Positions 36,603 through 45,954 of a stretch of 64,000 bases of DNA are shown here, in pieces. The notes below the pieces were generated by a model. The model was not told where the DNA came from. It did not search any database and saw only the letters and a program-made list of their open reading frames with translations. Within the stretch, counting starts at the first letter, position 1. Every line of letters starts with the position of its first letter. The stretch lies in NCBI RefSeq assembly GCF_009363075.1, contig NZ_CP045293.1, forward strand, positions 4,668,501 through 4,732,500. The letters are read 5' to 3'. Origin of the DNA: Paenibacillus guangzhouensis. GTDB lineage: Bacteria; Bacillota; Bacilli; Paenibacillales; Paenibacillaceae. A program made the position numbers and the translations under genes.

Positions 36603-37570
36603 TGCGTAAACAACTTCATTTCCGTGAAGATGGGTCGTTCAAAATCGTACAGTTCACCGATACCGAATTCTGCAACGGTGGAGACGACGAGATCAAGATG
36701 GAAGCAATGATGCGGCGGGTGCTGGCGGATGAGAAGCCGGATCTCGTCGTCTATACCGGGGATGTGATTGCAAGCGGCGGATGCCGCGATGTTGCTGAGG
36801 CTTTCCGCAGCGCAGCCGCCATCCCCGAAGCGATGGAGATCCCGTGGGCGGCCGTGTTCGGCAACCACGACTCCGAAGCCGCGAACGTGACGCGGGAGCA
36901 GCTCCATGCGCTCCAGTTAACATATCCGCATTGTTACGCCAAGCCGGATCCGACGAACGTGCACGGCGTCGGCAATTACGTCCTGACAATACACGACGCT
37001 TCGCACCAGCCTTCGGCGGCGCTCTACTTCCTCGATTCTGGCAGCTATTCGCCGCTCGAGTACTCGCGTCTCGGCTTCTACGATTGGATTCGCCGCAGTC
37101 AGATCGAATGGTATACGCGCGAATCGTATCGCTTAACAGCGCAGAACGGAGGCGAGCCGCTGCCGTCGCTCGGCTTCTTCCATATCCCGCTCCCGGAGTA
37201 CAATGATGTGTGGGATTTCACGGTATGCTACGGCCAGAAGCTCGACAATCATATCTGCGCACCATGGATCAATACAGGCTTCTTCGCCGCGATGATCGAG
37301 ATGGGCGATATCATGGGCACATTCGTCGGCCATGATCATGCCAATGATTTCTGGGGGACGCTGCACGGTATCCGACTCTGCTATGGCCGGACTTCACGTA
37401 ACGCCTACCTGGATCAACCGTTCCTGACGGGGGCTCGGGTGATCCAACTGACGGTCAGCGAGCGTACATTCGATACGTGGCTGCATCTCGAGGACAGTTC
37501 GATCGTTCGCGAACAGCCGGCGCACCAGCCGGAAGGCCGAAAGGCACCGGTGGGACGGCAGCCCGGCTAA
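36602..37570 (+). CDS. Metallophosphoesterase (calcineurin-like, Dcr2-type)
   Basis: The ATG overlaps the preceding stop (TAATG), so the two genes are coupled. Metal-ligand motifs are FTDTEF, YTGDVIASGG, FGNHDSE, FFHIPLPE and GTFVGHDHANDF. In the first motif the usual His of DxH is replaced by Glu (DTE), which could alter metal binding. No signal peptide is seen. It may remove phosphate from a sugar or lipid handled by the cluster; that is inference. Confidence 0.88.
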   Translation: MRKQLHFREDGSFKIVQFTDTEFCNGGDDEIKMEAMMRRVLADEKPDLVVYTGDVIASGGCRDVAEAFRSAAAIPEAMEIPWAAVFGNHDSEAANVTREQLHALQLTYPHCYAKPDPTNVHGVGNYVLTIHDASHQPSAALYFLDSGSYSPLEYSRLGFYDWIRRSQIEWYTRESYRLTAQNGGEPLPSLGFFHIPLPEYNDVWDFTVCYGQKLDNHICAPWINTGFFAAMIEMGDIMGTFVGHDHANDFWGTLHGIRLCYGRTSRNAYLDQPFLTGARVIQLTVSERTFDTWLHLEDSSIVREQPAHQPEGRKAPVGRQPG

Positions 37571-37599
37571 GGGGCCAGATCCATGCACAAGACCGAATC

Positions 37600-37627
37600 A
37601 AGGGGCGATCGAGATCGCCCCTTTTTT
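37600..37627 (+). terminator. Rho-independent terminator
   Basis: AAGGGGCGATC pairs with GATCGCCCCTT and six T end the structure. It closes the DUF4091 operon. Confidence 0.92.
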
Positions 37628-37641
37628 GATGAATCCATGGC

Positions 37642-37700
37642 TTGACAATTCCATCCAGCCGCTCTATGATCTGTTTATGAATGAAAAATAAAATTATTCA
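37642..37700 (+). promoter_or_regulatory. Promoter and overlapping operator of the TetR/ABC operon
   Basis: TTGACA (37642-37647) and TATGAT (37665-37670) have a 17-nt spacer. An imperfect palindrome TGAAT...ATTCA spans 37678-37700, right at the expected start of transcription, fitting autorepression by the TetR protein. Confidence 0.7.
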
Positions 37701-37733
37701 CAGAATCATAAATTGAGGAGCGAACACCCCCCC

Positions 37734-38342
37734 ATGCCTAAGAAATTCAATGACCAAGAGAAAGAACAAATCCGCCAGAAGCTGCTTGCAGCAGCAAGGA
37801 ACAGCTTCCAGACTTTCGGCCTTCGGAAGACGAGCGTCGAGGACTTAACGAAAGCCGCCGGCATCGCACAAGGCTCCTTCTACCTATTCTACGCATCCAA
37901 GGAAGAGCTCTGCTACGAGATCCTGCTGCAGGAGGAAGCTACCATCCGGGAGCAGCTGCTTCGCTCGAATGACGATTCAGCCGTGACCAAGACGAGTATC
38001 GCAGGTTTCATATTAGACGGCTTCCACTTGATGAGCGAGAACCCGCTCATTCGCCAAATGTACCTCGAAGGGGAGTTCGAGTACCTGATCCGAAAGCTGC
38101 CCCCGGCCCTGCTCGAGCAGAACTATCGCGATGACCAAGATGCGATGATGCCGGTTGTGCGGCAATGGCAGGAGAACGGGATTCTTGCGGACGTGAAACC
38201 GGAGCTGATCGTGAGCATGTTCCGCGCGATCGTCCTGCTATCGCTGCATAAAAAAGAGATCGGCGAGGACAACTACGCCCCGACGATCGAGCTGCTCGTC
38301 AATGTATTAGCGGAAGGCATGGTCGCGAGAAGCGCGAAGTAA
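37734..38342 (+). CDS. TetR-family transcriptional regulator
   Basis: The N-terminal domain shows ARNSFQTFGLRKTSVEDLTK and AGIAQGSFYLFYASKEEL, a standard TetR helix-turn-helix. The C-terminal ~140 residues are the effector domain. The ATG at 37734 is used although GAGGAG is 13 nt upstream across a run of seven C; the TTG at 37713 lies upstream of that site. It leads a four-gene operon with an ABC exporter and probably represses it. Confidence 0.9.
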   Translation: MPKKFNDQEKEQIRQKLLAAARNSFQTFGLRKTSVEDLTKAAGIAQGSFYLFYASKEELCYEILLQEEATIREQLLRSNDDSAVTKTSIAGFILDGFHLMSENPLIRQMYLEGEFEYLIRKLPPALLEQNYRDDQDAMMPVVRQWQENGILADVKPELIVSMFRAIVLLSLHKKEIGEDNYAPTIELLVNVLAEGMVARSAK

Positions 38343-38392
38343 CGCTGAATAGCTCAGCCATATTTGGCGGCTCAGAAAGGACGGATTAGAAC

Positions 38393-39247
38393 ATGATTGA
38401 CGTTGAACGATTAGCCTATGTTTACCCCGGGACCTCGAGACGAACGCTGCAAGGCATTGATTTCTCAATTGCCCGCGGCGAAATTTTCGGGTTCCTGGGC
38501 CCATCCGGCGCCGGCAAGAGCACCACGCAGAAAATTTTGATCGGCGCGCTTCGCAACTATACCGGGAGCGTTCGCATCGAAGGGCAGGAAATACGCGATC
38601 TCGGACCGGACTACTATGAACGGATCGGCGTCGCGTTCGAGTTCCCGAATTTCTATAGCAAATTCACAGCGCTGGAGAATTTGAAGCTGTTCCAATCGTT
38701 ATACCGCAAACCCAAAGATAACCCGATGGATCTGCTGCGCCAAGTCGGGCTCGATCAGGCCGCCCAGATGAAAGTGTCGCAATTCTCGAAAGGCATGAAA
38801 ATGCGGCTAAACTTCTGCCGCGCTATTCTTCACCGTCCAGATATCCTCTTCCTCGATGAACCGACTTCGGGGCTTGATCCGCTCAATGCGAAGATTATGA
38901 AGGACCTGATCTTAGCGCAAAAAGCAGCAGGAACGACGGTATTGATCACCACGCATAACATGCATGCGGCGGAGGAGCTCTGCGACCGGGTCGCCTTTCT
39001 CGTAGACGGTCAGATTCCACTCATCGACTCCCCTAGAGCCTTGAAGCTTCATTATGGGCAGCAGCGCGTGAGGCTCGAATATACGCGATCGGATGAGAAG
39101 CTGGTGGAGGAATTCCCTACCCATCATCTCGGGCAGAATGAACGATTCCTACAGCTCATCCAGCAGCATCCGATTGAGACGCTGCATTCGATGGAAGCGA
39201 CGCTAGATCAGATTTTCATTGACGTGACAGGGAGGACGCTCGTATGA
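38393..39247 (+). CDS. ABC transporter ATP-binding protein
   Basis: Walker A is GPSGAGKST, the signature FSKGMKMRLNFC, Walker B ILFLDEPTSGLDP and the H-loop TTHNMHAAEE. The ~60-residue C-terminal extension is typical of exporter ATPases. It overlaps the next gene by 4 nt (ATGA). With two permeases it makes a three-component exporter that reminds me of the mycobacterial Rv2686c-2688c fluoroquinolone pump; that comparison is from memory. Confidence 0.92.
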   Translation: MIDVERLAYVYPGTSRRTLQGIDFSIARGEIFGFLGPSGAGKSTTQKILIGALRNYTGSVRIEGQEIRDLGPDYYERIGVAFEFPNFYSKFTALENLKLFQSLYRKPKDNPMDLLRQVGLDQAAQMKVSQFSKGMKMRLNFCRAILHRPDILFLDEPTSGLDPLNAKIMKDLILAQKAAGTTVLITTHNMHAAEELCDRVAFLVDGQIPLIDSPRALKLHYGQQRVRLEYTRSDEKLVEEFPTHHLGQNERFLQLIQQHPIETLHSMEATLDQIFIDVTGRTLV

Positions 39248-39960
39248 GATGGGGCAGCGCATTCGCACATGATCTTCGATTCCAATGGCGGCACGGCTTC
39301 TATGGCGTCTACCTCCTCGTCTGCCTGCTCTATCTCCTACTGCTGCATTTCGTCCCTACGGATGTTCAAGCATCGATTGCCATCCTGCTCACCTTCTCGG
39401 ATCCGAGCGCAGTCGGCTTGATTCTGGCTGGGGGTATCATTCTGCTGGAGAAAGATCAGGCTGTGCACGATCAGCTCTTCGCTACCCCGCTGCGGGTTCC
39501 GGAATATTTGCTCGCGAAGGCAATGTCCATCGGGGTCTTATCGACCTGTGCGGCATGGGTCATCCACGGCTTCTCCCTCGGTGTGCCGGCGTCGCCGATC
39601 CTATTCTCGCTCAGCGTGATGCTCTCATCCAGCTTCTTCACTTTCCTGTCCATCGGCGTCGTCACGCGGGCGCGATCCATTAACGGATTCGTCTTGCTCT
39701 CACAGGTCTATGCGCTCCCGTTCGCCTTGCCGCTGCTCTACTTCTTCGGGATCGGACGAGAGAGCTTATACCTGATCTTTCCGACGCACGGCTCGCTGCT
39801 GCTCCTGGAGTCCGCGATCAGAACGCTGTCATGGCGGGAGATCATCTACGCCGTGGCCATTTTGACCTTGTGGAATGGGATTGCCTTTCTCTTCGCGCAG
39901 CGATCTTTTGAACGCCGAATATTAGGCAGAATCGACGTGGATCGGAGGGATCGGCGATGA
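39244..39960 (+). CDS. ABC exporter permease 1
   Basis: The protein has 238 residues with six hydrophobic segments and the central EKDQAVHDQLFATPLRVPEYL loop (in part), as in ABC-2 permeases that lack a large extracellular domain. It overlaps its neighbours on both sides by ATGA junctions and acts with the next permease as a heterodimer. Confidence 0.85.
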   Translation: MRWGSAFAHDLRFQWRHGFYGVYLLVCLLYLLLLHFVPTDVQASIAILLTFSDPSAVGLILAGGIILLEKDQAVHDQLFATPLRVPEYLLAKAMSIGVLSTCAAWVIHGFSLGVPASPILFSLSVMLSSSFFTFLSIGVVTRARSINGFVLLSQVYALPFALPLLYFFGIGRESLYLIFPTHGSLLLLESAIRTLSWREIIYAVAILTLWNGIAFLFAQRSFERRILGRIDVDRRDRR

Positions 39961-40682
39961 GGAACTATGTTCCGCTGCTTGCACAAGATACACGGCAGAC
40001 GTTCAAAGACCCGATGCTGTTGGCCAGCTTGTTCGGTCCCCTCTTCGTGATTATCTTCGCACGACTCGGATTTTTCCCGTTATCGGCGTGGATCGAGCAG
40101 CAGTATGGATTTCGGCTTGCGGACTATACCCCTTTCATCGCAACATTCCTGGTCATCGCGATCCCGCTCTTGCCTGGGACGATGGCCGGCCTGCTGATGC
40201 TCGATGAACGGGACAAGAACATGATCAGTTACTATGCCGTGACGCCGCTCGCCCGCCAAGGCTACTTCATCTATCGCTTAGTTCTGCCGTGTCTATTAGC
40301 CTTCGCGCTGACAGCATCCTTCTACTTGTTCGCCGGGCTCGCAAGCTTTGGATGGGGCAGTTTATTCGCCTTGATCCTGCTGACGCTGGAAGCGCCGTGC
40401 ATCACGCTGTTCCTCGCCGCCTTCGCTTCGAACAAGGTGGAGGGCCTTGCGCTCTCCAAGCTATGCGGCTTGTTATTCGCTGGACCAGTCATCGCGAGCT
40501 TCGTCCCGCTCCCTTGGCAGTACGCAGCAGCATGGCTGCCGACCTTCTGGCCCGCCAAGGCGTTTCTTGCCGACCTGAACGGCGAGCCGGTTCGCGCCGC
40601 CATCCTATTCGCGATTGGGCTTGGGCTGCATCTGATTCTTCTACGCAGCTTAGTACGCGTCTTCCTGCGAAGAATCGATTAG
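39957..40682 (+). CDS. ABC exporter permease 2
   Basis: The protein has 241 residues with six hydrophobic segments and DERDKNMISYYAVTPLAR as the cytoplasmic coupling loop, parallel to the first permease. It is last in the TetR operon and a strong terminator follows. The substrate is unknown. Confidence 0.85.
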   Translation: MRNYVPLLAQDTRQTFKDPMLLASLFGPLFVIIFARLGFFPLSAWIEQQYGFRLADYTPFIATFLVIAIPLLPGTMAGLLMLDERDKNMISYYAVTPLARQGYFIYRLVLPCLLAFALTASFYLFAGLASFGWGSLFALILLTLEAPCITLFLAAFASNKVEGLALSKLCGLLFAGPVIASFVPLPWQYAAAWLPTFWPAKAFLADLNGEPVRAAILFAIGLGLHLILLRSLVRVFLRRID

Positions 40683-40695
40683 CTTAACACCGAAA

Positions 40696-40727
40696 ACGAC
40701 CGCTCCTGTCACCTCAGGAGCGGTCGT
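40696..40727. terminator. Bidirectional terminator
   Basis: ACGACCGCTCCTG pairs with CAGGAGCGGTCGT around a 6-nt loop, between convergent genes. Confidence 0.9.
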
Positions 40728-40731
40728 CTGT

Positions 40732-41013
40732 CTAGTTATCCCATTGCACGCGTAGCAATAATCGGTATCTCATCATCGCCAAGATAAACTCCTCATAGAA
40801 GTCCTGCCGCACAATGAATTGGTACTCGTGATTTTTGTACACGTAAGAATACACATCGCTTAATATCGCATTTTGCTCGAAACGCTGTTGAACCCGCCGG
40901 ACCGCCGCATCGATCGCTTCGCCTCCCAAGGCGCGTATGCGGAATTCCGTGTCCTGCTCATTGGCGCTCTCGTGAATCTCGATGATCGCCCGATCGTACG
41001 TGTAAGTTAACAT
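40732..41013 (-). CDS. Small hypothetical protein
   Basis: A soluble protein of 93 residues with alternating charged and aromatic residues (YSYVYKNHEYQFIVRQDFYEE) and no recognised domain. AAAGGAT lies ~10 nt before the ATG at 41013; the extension to 41052 would overlap the transporter gene. It starts 19 nt after the ion-transporter stop and is probably co-transcribed with it. The function is unknown. Confidence 0.65.
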   Translation of the reverse strand: MLTYTYDRAIIEIHESANEQDTEFRIRALGGEAIDAAVRRVQQRFEQNAILSDVYSYVYKNHEYQFIVRQDFYEEFILAMMRYRLLLRVQWDN

Positions 41014-41032
41014 ATCGAACCCATCCTTTCGA

Positions 41033-42313
41033 CTACATAAGATACCTAACATAAATGTAAATGCTCGACAGCACGATAGAGATAAGCATCAGCGGAAAGC
41101 CGATCTTCAAATATTTCATGAAGGAGATCGGATAACCTTCCTTGCCTGCGAGCCCCGCGACGATCAGGTTGGCGCTGGCCCCGATCAATGTTCCGTTGCC
41201 GCCGAGACACGCTCCAAGCGCAAGGCTCCACCACAACGGCTCCAAGTTCGCCATCCCCATCGCGCTCATCTCTTGAATCAACGGAATCATCGTGGCGACG
41301 AACGGGATATTGTCGAGGAACGCCGACGCAATGGCGCTAAGCCATAAGATCAACATCGAGGTCAGCAGCGGATCTCCGCCCGTCAGCTCAATCGCTTGCT
41401 CTGCGAGCTTCGCGATCACACCCGTCTCGACCAGCCCTGATACGAGCACGAACAGACCGATGAAGAAAAAGAGCGTCGTCCATTCCACATGTTGCAAGGC
41501 TTCTTCGAGCATATGCTCGCCCGTCAGCAGCAGGAGCAGGAAAGCCCCAGCGAGCGCAACCGTCGCCGACTCCAGATGAATGAGCTGGTGCAGGAAGAAT
41601 CCGATAATCGTCAGCCCGAGCACCGTCAGACATTTGTAGAGCAGCTTCCGATCCGTAATCATCGTATGCTCATCCATCTCCATAATGCGCTGCTGCAGCT
41701 CCGGCGTCGATTGAATTTTCTTCCCGAACATCCAGAGGAATAGCGGCAAGTATGCGATTAGAATAATGATGGCAATCGGAGCCAAATTACTGATAAAGGA
41801 GACGAAGGTTAACTCCTTCACCGCACTCCCGATCATGATGTTCGGCGGATCCCCGATCAGCGTGGCTGTACCGCCCACGTTCGATGCAATAATCTGTGTA
41901 ATAAGGAACGGGATCGGATTAATCCGAAGCTGTCTCGTTATGCTAAGCGTCACCGGCACCATGAGCAATACGGTCGTGACATTATCGAGAAATGCCGAGC
42001 TCACAGCCGTAATCACGACGAGCGCGATCATGATACGTCTCGGCTTCCCTTTGGCAATCTTGGCCGCCTTGAGCGCAATGTACTTGAATAATCCCGTCTT
42101 CGCCGTAATCCCTACAATGATCATCATCCCGACGAGCAATCCAAGCGTGTTAAAATCAATATGATGGATCGCCGTGTCTTGATCCACAATTCCGAGCGCG
42201 ACCATGAGTACAGCCCCGATCATCGCAAGAATCGTTCGATGAATTTTCTCCGAAATGATGAGTCCGTAAATGACTAGAAAGATCCCAATCGCCCAAATCG
42301 CTTGTTGTTCCAT
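41033..42313 (-). CDS. ArsB/NhaD-family (SLC13-like) ion transporter
   Basis: About eleven hydrophobic segments and repeated signature stretches SSAFLDNVTTVLLMVPV and ASAFLDNIPFVATMIP, together with SNVGGTATLIGDPPNIMIG and GGNGTLIGASANL, mark the ion transporter superfamily. Members carry Na+/H+, arsenite or dicarboxylates. No arsenic genes are nearby, so a sodium or organic-anion role is at least as likely. AAGGAG is very close (2 nt) to the ATG; no better start is visible. Confidence 0.88.
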   Translation of the reverse strand: MEQQAIWAIGIFLVIYGLIISEKIHRTILAMIGAVLMVALGIVDQDTAIHHIDFNTLGLLVGMMIIVGITAKTGLFKYIALKAAKIAKGKPRRIMIALVVITAVSSAFLDNVTTVLLMVPVTLSITRQLRINPIPFLITQIIASNVGGTATLIGDPPNIMIGSAVKELTFVSFISNLAPIAIIILIAYLPLFLWMFGKKIQSTPELQQRIMEMDEHTMITDRKLLYKCLTVLGLTIIGFFLHQLIHLESATVALAGAFLLLLLTGEHMLEEALQHVEWTTLFFFIGLFVLVSGLVETGVIAKLAEQAIELTGGDPLLTSMLILWLSAIASAFLDNIPFVATMIPLIQEMSAMGMANLEPLWWSLALGACLGGNGTLIGASANLIVAGLAGKEGYPISFMKYLKIGFPLMLISIVLSSIYIYVRYLM

Positions 42314-42372
42314 ATCTCCTTTTTCCCCCTATCCACGCTTATAGTTTACATAATTTACCAATTTATGCAAAC

Positions 42373-42398
42373 AAAAAGAGCCTGTTGATGACAGGCTC
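42373..42398 (-). terminator. Terminator of the EamA gene
   Basis: On the minus strand GAGCCTG, a 7-nt loop and CAGGCTC are followed by TTTTTG. Confidence 0.85.
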
Positions 42399-42496
42399 CT
42401 CCGAACATGCGTGTATGCAATTTAAGTCTTTAGATACATTAAATATACAGGGTTTCCTCATCCGTGTAAAGAAAATCCAGCGATTTTCCTTCTATG

Positions 42497-43453
42497 TCAT
42501 TCACGGAATGAACCATACACCCCGTTAATCTTCGCTTGCATCTTGCCGCTTGGGTCGGTCATCAGCGGCACATCCGCCGCCGCCCGTTTCGCCGGTCGAT
42601 TCACCAAATAAATGCCAACGCCGGTACAGAGCCCACCCGCAATCACATACCCATGAATCGTCTCGCCTAAGATGAACGCACCCGACAAGACACCGAACAA
42701 CGGTACGAGAAACATGAACGTGCTGGCCTTCGAAGCACTGTAATGCTTCAGCACATAGAACCAAGGCAAGAATTGAAAGATCGAGCTGAAGCAGACCATC
42801 CAGATAAGCACGGCCAAGACGAGTCCGAGTGAATTGCCGCTGCTGCTCGCTAAGTGAAGATAAGGCTGCTCCAAGGTTATACTCGCCAGCAGGAGCACGA
42901 TCCCTGCGAATAGCATCTGATAAGCCGTTAACACCCACGTATCCATCGCCCGGCTCCAACGGGACGCGACTAGCGTGCCGAAGCCCCAGAACATTCCGGC
43001 GAGCAGCGCATAGATTGTCCCTTCATTCATCTGCATATTGAAGTTCTGCGTGACGACCACGCCCATAAATCCGATGACGACGCCCGCCCACTGCACTGCG
43101 CGATAACGCGATCGAAAGAAAAGAAACGCGAATAAAATCGTCCAGATCGGATTGGTCGACGATAGGATCGCCGACGTGCTCGCGGAAATCGTATGCAGAC
43201 TCAAATAAATGAACGTCATGACCAAAATTGTCTGAAAGAGACTGACCCCGGCGACTTGCAGCCATTGCTTCGCGCTCTGCGGATGTTTTCGACGAATGAC
43301 AAAGGGCATCAGGAGCAGACCTGAACCCAAGAACCGGATCGCGAGCAGAAGGAAGGGAGAAGCGACATGCAGACCCAACTTCGCCATCGTATAATTCAAC
43401 CCGCCGACCACTGTTGTCAGTAGAATACAACATGCTATCATTCCTTTATTCAT
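42497..43453 (-). CDS. EamA/DMT-family exporter
   Basis: Ten predicted helices form two EamA repeats (first with LGSGLLLMPF and ASTSAILSSTNPIWTILFAF, shown in part; second with GVLSGAFILGETIHGYVIAGG). Family members export amino acids or other metabolites. The ATG at 43453 is 5 nt after GAGGAG; the TTG just before is less likely. The divergent LysR gene probably regulates it. Confidence 0.88.
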   Translation of the reverse strand: MNKGMIACCILLTTVVGGLNYTMAKLGLHVASPFLLLAIRFLGSGLLLMPFVIRRKHPQSAKQWLQVAGVSLFQTILVMTFIYLSLHTISASTSAILSSTNPIWTILFAFLFFRSRYRAVQWAGVVIGFMGVVVTQNFNMQMNEGTIYALLAGMFWGFGTLVASRWSRAMDTWVLTAYQMLFAGIVLLLASITLEQPYLHLASSSGNSLGLVLAVLIWMVCFSSIFQFLPWFYVLKHYSASKASTFMFLVPLFGVLSGAFILGETIHGYVIAGGLCTGVGIYLVNRPAKRAAADVPLMTDPSGKMQAKINGVYGSFRE

Positions 43454-43575
43454 CAACGCTCCTCATTTCTGTTCCATCATTTTTCTTGATTTTACAAGCG
43501 AATAATCATCATGTAAAATGAAAATAAAAGATGTTAAAAATCACTTTTTCTGATGGATAAGGAGCGATGAAGCCC

Positions 43576-44442
43576 ATGGAAAGCGGAGATTTGCGAATAT
43601 TTCAAGCGGTGGCGCGCGAAGGCACGATCACGAAAGCCGCGAGTGCGCTCGGGTATGTGCAGTCGAACGTGACAGCCCGCATCCAACAGCTGGAGCAGGA
43701 GTTGAACACATCCCTCTTCCATCGGAGCAAACGCGGCATGATCTTGACGGCGGCGGGCCAGACGCTGCTGGGCCATGCGGACAAGATTCTCTCGCTGCTC
43801 GATACAGCACACAAGCAGATGCTGGATAACGATATCCCGAACGGCGCCTTGAAGTTAGGCTCCATCACGACGACAGCCGCGGTCCATCTGCCTTCGATCA
43901 TGTTGAATTACCGCAGGCAATATCCCGATGTGAAGCTGTCGCTGCTCAGCTCTATCACGAATGAGTTGGTCGAGAAGGTGCTCCGCTATGAGCTGGACGG
44001 CGCCTTCGTGAACGGGCCTTTGCCTAATGCCGAGCTCGAACAGATCCCTGTCTTCTCGGAAGAGCTCGTGCTCATCTCCGAACCCGGCGCTAGCCACCTC
44101 AGCGAAGTATTGTCCGAGCCGATGCTGTTCTTCAACGACCGATGTTATCACCGCGGCACGATGGAGAGCTGGCTGCGCGAAGAAGGGCTACCCATTCCCG
44201 AAGTCATGGAATTCGGCACCTTGGAAGCGATTCTTGGCGGCGTCGCCGCCGGGCTCGGCACGACGATCGTCCCTCAGTCCGTCATCCGGCGCTATGAGAT
44301 GGAAGGCACGCTGCAAGCTCATCAGCTTCCGGAACATTACCGCCATTTGACGGTACAATTCGTGTATCGGCGGGACCATTTCAAGACGAGCGCCTTTAAC
44401 AAATTCATAGCATTGTTACAGCCAAAAGAGCCAAAAGCCTGA
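43576..44442 (+). CDS. LysR-family transcriptional regulator
   Basis: The N-terminal winged helix-turn-helix reads MESGDLRIFQAVAREGTITK and AASALGYVQSNVTARIQQLE, the standard LysR pattern. A ~200-residue substrate-binding domain follows. The ATG at 43576 gives the usual family start; the ATG at 43567 is only 2 nt from AAGGAG. It is divergent from the EamA exporter gene and likely its activator. Confidence 0.92.
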   Translation: MESGDLRIFQAVAREGTITKAASALGYVQSNVTARIQQLEQELNTSLFHRSKRGMILTAAGQTLLGHADKILSLLDTAHKQMLDNDIPNGALKLGSITTTAAVHLPSIMLNYRRQYPDVKLSLLSSITNELVEKVLRYELDGAFVNGPLPNAELEQIPVFSEELVLISEPGASHLSEVLSEPMLFFNDRCYHRGTMESWLREEGLPIPEVMEFGTLEAILGGVAAGLGTTIVPQSVIRRYEMEGTLQAHQLPEHYRHLTVQFVYRRDHFKTSAFNKFIALLQPKEPKA

Positions 44443-44473
44443 AGCTGCGCGAGATGCGCTCCTTCAGGCTTTT
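44433..44473. terminator. Terminator overlapping both convergent stop codons
   Basis: AAAAGCCTGAAG at 44433-44444 pairs with CTTCAGGCTTTT at 44462-44473. The LysR stop lies in one arm and the kinase stop in the other. Confidence 0.88.
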
Positions 44474-45954
44474 GCTTCATGATCAGGCACGGTTATAATC
44501 ACGCGGGCGCCGCCTTCGGCGCGGTTGCCGGCTTCGATCTGTCCACCGTGCTTCTCCACCAGCAGCTTCGCCGTATACAACCCAAGTCCGGAATGGCCTT
44601 GGGGCTGAGAGCGTGATGAATCGCCGGAATAGAATTTATCGAACATACGCCGCAGATCTTGCGGACGGAAGCCTGGCCCCGTATCCTTCAGCTCGAGGAT
44701 CACCTGCTTCTCCTCGATGTCAATCGACCATGAGATACTCCCCTCCGCTGGCGTAAAGCGCAAACTGTTCGTGAGCACATTATCAAGCACTTGCTCTAAC
44801 CGCGCTGTATCCAGCTGCAATAGCGTTTCTTGATCTTGCCTTCGGTTCATGTAGGAGAAATAAAATGCAATGCCTTTCTCCTGACATAACAGCTCATATT
44901 CTTCTTTCTTCCTTTCACAGAAGGCCCGTACATCCGTCAGCCGATAATGCAGTGTAAAATCCGGCGTATCGATTTTGTTCAGGAACAACAGTTCCGTAAG
45001 CATCTTGTCTGCGCGCTGCGTACTGTTCTGAATCGTCACCAAGTACTTCGCCAATCGTTCCGGATGCCGCGTCCCGCTCTCAATCAGATTGTCCACATGA
45101 CCTTGGATGATCGTGAGCGGCGTACGCAGATCATGGGCAATCGCAGAGATCATATCTCTCCGCTCCTGCTCCAGCTTCCATTCCCGCTTCAAGGATTGTT
45201 CCAGTGCGATCCGCATCTCTTCAAAAGCATCCGATAGCTCGACCAGTTCCTTCGAACCGCCCGCACCCGCGACAGAGAAATCCAGATCATTCTGCTGAAT
45301 GCGCCGTGCTCCCCCGATAATACGTGCAATCGATGGCTCGAGCCGTCGCCCTAATCTTCGCGCGAATAGGAAGGAGAACAACACGATGAAGAAAAACGGC
45401 GCGATCAAGCTGCTTAGAACAAGCGCAATGACCAACCCGTTGCCCGGGTTGTTATCGGACATGCTGAGACTGTATCGAAGCACGAGCATTCCCTTCAACT
45501 GCTTATCTCGACCAAGTATCGGGTAGTAATGGATATACTTGCCCCCGCTCTTTTCATTTCGATTCAGCTTGCTCACGAGATCTGCCGGGCCGTTCACGAA
45601 GGACTGCCCTTTCCAGCCGTAAACGATGTTCCCGCTCAGATTCACGACCTGATACTGCATCCCTTTCACCGGAATGATACGTTCCAGCGCCTCCTGCATC
45701 TGCGGAGACAACAACGCGTCCTGGTGCTGGTCAACGTAGCTTAGAATCTCAGGAATCTTCTGCTCATAATAATTGGCTGGGAGAATGCGATGGCCTGTCT
45801 GCTGGATCAGTACAAACAGCGTTACACCCCATACCAGCATCGAACCGATGAAGCTATAGAGCAGGACAAGGGTAAATGCGCCCATGAACTGTCTGCGCAA
45901 GGGTCTACGATTTGCCTTTACTTCTTCCTGTCGAATTTGTATCCTACCCCCCAT
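44464..45954 (-). CDS. OmpR-type sensor histidine kinase
   Basis: Two membrane helices (residues ~27-50 and ~165-195) enclose an extracellular domain. HAMP follows, then the H-box IAHDLRTPLTIIQGHVDNL, N-box LTNSLRFTP, and G-boxes KDTGPGFRPQDL and GHSGLGLYTAKLL. It overlaps the response regulator gene by 37 nt, so translation is coupled; no clear ribosome binding site marks the start, which could lie a little downstream. The signal is unknown. Confidence 0.9.
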   Translation of the reverse strand: MGGRIQIRQEEVKANRRPLRRQFMGAFTLVLLYSFIGSMLVWGVTLFVLIQQTGHRILPANYYEQKIPEILSYVDQHQDALLSPQMQEALERIIPVKGMQYQVVNLSGNIVYGWKGQSFVNGPADLVSKLNRNEKSGGKYIHYYPILGRDKQLKGMLVLRYSLSMSDNNPGNGLVIALVLSSLIAPFFFIVLFSFLFARRLGRRLEPSIARIIGGARRIQQNDLDFSVAGAGGSKELVELSDAFEEMRIALEQSLKREWKLEQERRDMISAIAHDLRTPLTIIQGHVDNLIESGTRHPERLAKYLVTIQNSTQRADKMLTELLFLNKIDTPDFTLHYRLTDVRAFCERKKEEYELLCQEKGIAFYFSYMNRRQDQETLLQLDTARLEQVLDNVLTNSLRFTPAEGSISWSIDIEEKQVILELKDTGPGFRPQDLRRMFDKFYSGDSSRSQPQGHSGLGLYTAKLLVEKHGGQIEAGNRAEGGARVIITVPDHEAKA

